This document shows positions 61,201 to 64,000 of a stretch of 64,000 nucleotides of DNA, in pieces. The position numbers were made by a program, and so were the translations under genes. Position 1 is the stretch's first letter; each line of letters opens with the position of its first letter. The DNA is taken from the NCBI GenBank assembly GCA_015832175.1, contig WJXW01000003.1, positions 2,852,001 through 2,916,000 of the forward strand, in the 5' to 3' direction. The notes beneath the pieces were generated by a model, which was not told where the DNA came from, ran no database searches, and saw only the letters and a program-made list of their open reading frames with translations. The DNA is from Paraphaeosphaeria minitans (Eukaryota > Ascomycota > Dothideomycetes > Pleosporales > Didymosphaeriaceae).

Positions 61201-63064
61201 TTAGGCCTAAAAAAGACATCTATTTATATAGGTTATAGTTAAGTTCTAGTGCCTAGTATACGTTTCTAAGCATCCGCTTCTGTTATTATTCTTAAGTATA
61301 TAGCTTATATAAATCGTCTTCTTCTTCTTCCTATAAGGATATTCTTCTGTTTTTCCTCTTATAGTCTTTACTATTCCTATGTACTAGTTAAATTAGTAGC
61401 TCTATTATTACTTCTTATATAGGGCAGTTTACAAAGCTGTCTAAATATTTAGCTATATAGTAGTATTTATAGTCTTAGTTTAGACATGTGTACTAGTACA
61501 GTTGTATATAGTCTTTATTAATAAGTATATTATAGTATTTATTACCCTTTAGCGTAAGGTAAAGAAAGTATTTTACTTATTATTTATCCTAGAGGTGTTT
61601 GTTGTAAGCTGTGATAGAGTAGTCTATCTATATCTATCTATAGCGCAGTTTCCTTCTAAGTTATTTCTTATTCTCCTTTTTCTCTACTTTATGTTATACG
61701 TATATTAGTTCTTCGTAATGTATCTATATATAGAATTAGTGTGTAGGATTTTAGTGGTCTAGGTAGTACTTTAGTACGTAGTCCAACTTCTTATTTTTAT
61801 AGAGTTATATTCCTTTTAGTGCCTAGTAGGGTTCTATATAGTCCTAAATATTTAGTTTGTACTTAGGTAACATAGGGTTATCTTCTTCCCGCCTACTTTA
61901 TAGGTAAAGAGTAGGAGATTTTAGTATCTCTTCTACGTTTTCTACATTATAGTATATATTAGAGTTATCTTCTAGATCTTTGTATAGTTGTAAGTTAGCT
62001 AAATTTAATTACTTACTTTACTCTAGTGTAACGCATTAGTAACTAAATAGCGTTATAATAACTTTTTATTTTTTATTAGGTTCTTAGTCCTTAATAGTTA
62101 GTATATTTAACTTAGTTTAATAGACTTTATTCTTTAATCTATAGTTTCTAGCTATATAGCCTAGTTTACTACATATAAAGCATTTATAGGTCTTAGTTAT
62201 TAGTTATTAACTTCTATTAGAAACGCGTTTATTAGACTACTTAAGGCCTATTCTTCTTTCTTTTCTTTTACCTATATAGTTAAACTAGACATCTTCTATT
62301 AGTTTATATCTCTAGTAGTTCCTTAGCTATTGCTTTTAGATAATTCTTACAGGGTTTTTATAAACTACTTTTACTAGTTATCTAAAGCTTATCGCCCTAG
62401 GGTTTTAGTAAAGCTTCTATTATAGTGAAAACTACTCTCTATTAATTCTAATAGTTTCTTTGTATAGTTCTTTAAGGTTAGCGATTTATGCACTACTATA
62501 TAAGAGTTCCTTATATAGTTTCTATTTAAGTCTTTATTTATACATGTTCTAAAGAGATTTATTGTCCTAGTTAAGTTATATAGCGTATCTATAAAACTTA
62601 GCTATATACTTAGCTACTAATTATTTCTAAATTATAGTCTAAATCTTTACTTTTGTAATAGAGTCCTTATTAGTAATTCTAAAGAGTTATTTAAGGCATT
62701 TCTTAAAGTTATTATAATTCTTAATAATATTAACTATATTAGCATAGTTGTCTGCGTAGTCGTCGTTATTGTTATTATAGTCTATTTTTAGGTACTTTTT
62801 AAGTTAGAGATAGATTTATAATCCTATATCTCCTCGCATGTATATTACTATAAAGATAACCTTCTTTTTATCTTTAAGAGGTTTGTCTAAGTTAAAGAAG
62901 TAGAGGTCTAACTAGAGAATCTAGACGTTAGTTTAAGATTGTTTACTAAAGTAGAGATTAGGTTTATACGCCTTACTACTATCCTTTATAGGAGTAATCT
63001 TAGCGGCACCTAAAGCTATAGAAGAGGTAAAAGTTTATAAAGTACTTATATTAAGGGTGTTTAA
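61140..63064 (-). pseudogene. Decayed gag of I
   Basis: Minus-strand gag with the knuckle at about 62145-62185 (CFICSKLGYIA-like), the acidic linker near 61925-61990 and the capsid-like region at 62280-62950. The knuckle-to-protease distance of 1079 bp equals that of A, again placing pol in the -1 frame. Confidence 0.72.
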
Positions 63065-63066
63065 GA

Positions 63067-63475
63067 TGTTGAATCTAAGAGAGTAGCTAGTCCTAAAGGG
63101 TTAAAGTTAGTTCTTAGGCAGAAGTACTTACAGAAGGTAGAAGGTCTTATTAATATAATAGTATCTTATAAAGTGTAATAAGTTAATAATTTGGTTGCTA
63201 GAATCTAAACAATAGATTAATAAACAGATTAAACACGAGTATAGAGGTCCATCCTTATATTTCTATATAATAGGGCTGCTCTAATACTTAGTGTTACTAA
63301 GTAACTAAACACATTATGTAACCTACTCTACTGCTTAGTGCCACTAAGCGACTAAGCATATTACGTGACCTAATCTAAGTTACTTGGCGTCTCTTTGTTA
63401 CGTTTGTAACCCTATCGCTATTCCATTATACCTTTATAAGCGCCTAAGTCCCACATTATTATCTGGTACGTAATA
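63067..63475 (-). repeat. 5' LTR of I (two U3 units)
   Basis: It is 409 bp, TGTTGAATC to ACGTAATA. It has two U3 units, unlike the 3' LTR of I but like the LTR of H. Confidence 0.87.
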
Positions 63476-63499
63476 GATTTATCCTTAAATTATGTAACT

Positions 63500-64000
63500 A
63501 TGTCTTACGCCTAGTTATAACTAGAGCTCGCCCTATATTATAAGTAGCGTTAGCTTATTTATATTATGCTTAAATAACCTTCTAAGTCTAGTACTACCTA
63601 TTACTATTACCTAACTAATTTTATTAACTCCTTTAGCGAAGTTATAGTTAAGAAATACTTAACGTGTATAAAATATAACTATGTTTATAAGGTTTATGTT
63701 TAGTTTAGAAAATATAGAGAATGTGTTTATTAAGGTTAATATTGTGATATATACATTTTAGAGTCTAAGTTTAAGCGTTTATTAGCAGGGAAAGAGAAAT
63801 TGCGTGTATAAATAAAAGAGTTAAGAGAAACGTAGGAGGCTGCGTTTAAGGCCTATAAAGAGGTGTTAGAGAAATTATAAGTTACATATATACGCGAAGA
63901 TTAGTTACGTTAGTAAATAGACTTACTTGATAAGTGTGCTAAAGATATAATAGTAGTTAAAGAGAAGAATATTAAAGAGGCTAAATCTTATAAGGCTGTT
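63500..64000 (+). pseudogene. Antisense accessory frame of K (partial, runs off the window)
   Basis: An intact ATG (63500-63502) opens a plus-strand frame that is antisense to K and open to the window end apart from TAA/TAG. It has a Tyr-rich N-terminal region, then YRECVY and YCDIY at about 63712-63755 (Cys cluster), and a long helical region with KRLLAGKEKLRV, EAAFKAYKEVLEKL and later LLDKCAKDIIVVKEK. Domain order and position match B, but the sequence is a distinct subfamily. Without the H/I insert the ATG lies about 44 bp from the 3' LTR of K. Confidence 0.62.

Larger units (their letters stand above)
49829..63475 (-). mobile_element. I: near-complete Ty3/gypsy element, right half of the H/I chimera, carrying J
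   Basis: The 3' LTR is split by J (49829-49841 and 56984-57333). The interior 57334-63066 has accessory frame, pol and gag, and the 5' LTR is 63067-63475. GATTT follows at 63476-63480, which pairs with the left flank of H and not with any flank at 49828. The two LTRs of I differ in the number of U3 units (one against two). Confidence 0.82.
46373..64000 (-). mobile_element. Ty3/gypsy element K (minus strand, runs past the window, carries H/I)
   Basis: The 3' LTR is followed by TTATCTCCCTCTTTGC (46784-46799), the complement of a polypurine tract as in B. After 24 own bases H/I is inserted with target GATTT (46803-46807, 63476-63480), and K resumes at 63481 with its antisense accessory frame. 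The rest, including pol, gag and 5' LTR, would lie beyond 64000. Confidence 0.75.

Overview
This window looks like a piece of an AT-rich, transposon-only block of a filamentous ascomycete (Pezizomycotina) nuclear genome. I find no intact protein-coding gene. Nearly every base outside the first ~1.2 kb belongs to LTR retrotransposons inserted into one another and then degraded by a process that looks like repeat-induced point mutation (RIP): CA/TG dinucleotides are scarce, TA is in excess, CG is still common, and the frames of recognisable proteins are broken almost only by TAA and TAG where glutamine or tryptophan codons are expected, with hardly any TGA. The species cannot be named from the sequence.

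Layout. (1) 1-1194: 3' end of a mitochondrial large-subunit rRNA followed by mitochondrial-type tRNA genes, still with intact motifs. This is either a nuclear mitochondrial insertion or an assembly join. (2) 1446-20228: a minus-strand Ty3/gypsy element (C0) holding a gag-only LTR element (2867-6027) and a second inverted gag-only copy (E, 7753-17459), which itself carries a plus-strand Ty3/gypsy element (D, 10531-17194) in one LTR. (3) 20229-40948: an unfamiliar LTR element F (22415 to about 40946) beside an inverted fragment of itself (G). F is split by plus-strand Ty3/gypsy element A (24550-37736), which is split by minus-strand element B (26990-33573). (4) 40950-45415: truncated minus-strand Ty3/gypsy C. 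(5) 45416-46372: relic of a PIF/Harbinger transposase. (6) 46373-64000: minus-strand element K, entered by a chimeric Ty3/gypsy element H/I (46808-63475), whose 3' LTR in turn carries a different Ty3/gypsy element J (49842-56978). Seven insertions are proven by matching 5-bp target duplications.

The main family (C0, A, B, C, D, H, I, K) is a chromodomain Ty3/gypsy element of about 6.6 kb. It has a Gag with a CCHC knuckle, then protease, reverse transcriptase, RNase H, integrase and chromodomain in a -1 frame relative to Gag. Its subfamilies share the 3' half of the LTR but have unrelated U3 regions built from short repeats.

Most interesting observation: between pol and the 3' LTR these elements carry an extra gene on the opposite strand. 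It starts just inside the polypurine tract and encodes a small protein with a cysteine cluster followed by a long charged helical (coiled-coil-like) region. It is seen in three subfamilies (A/B/H/I, D and K). The unrelated element J also has an antisense reading frame in the same place, and F may have one.
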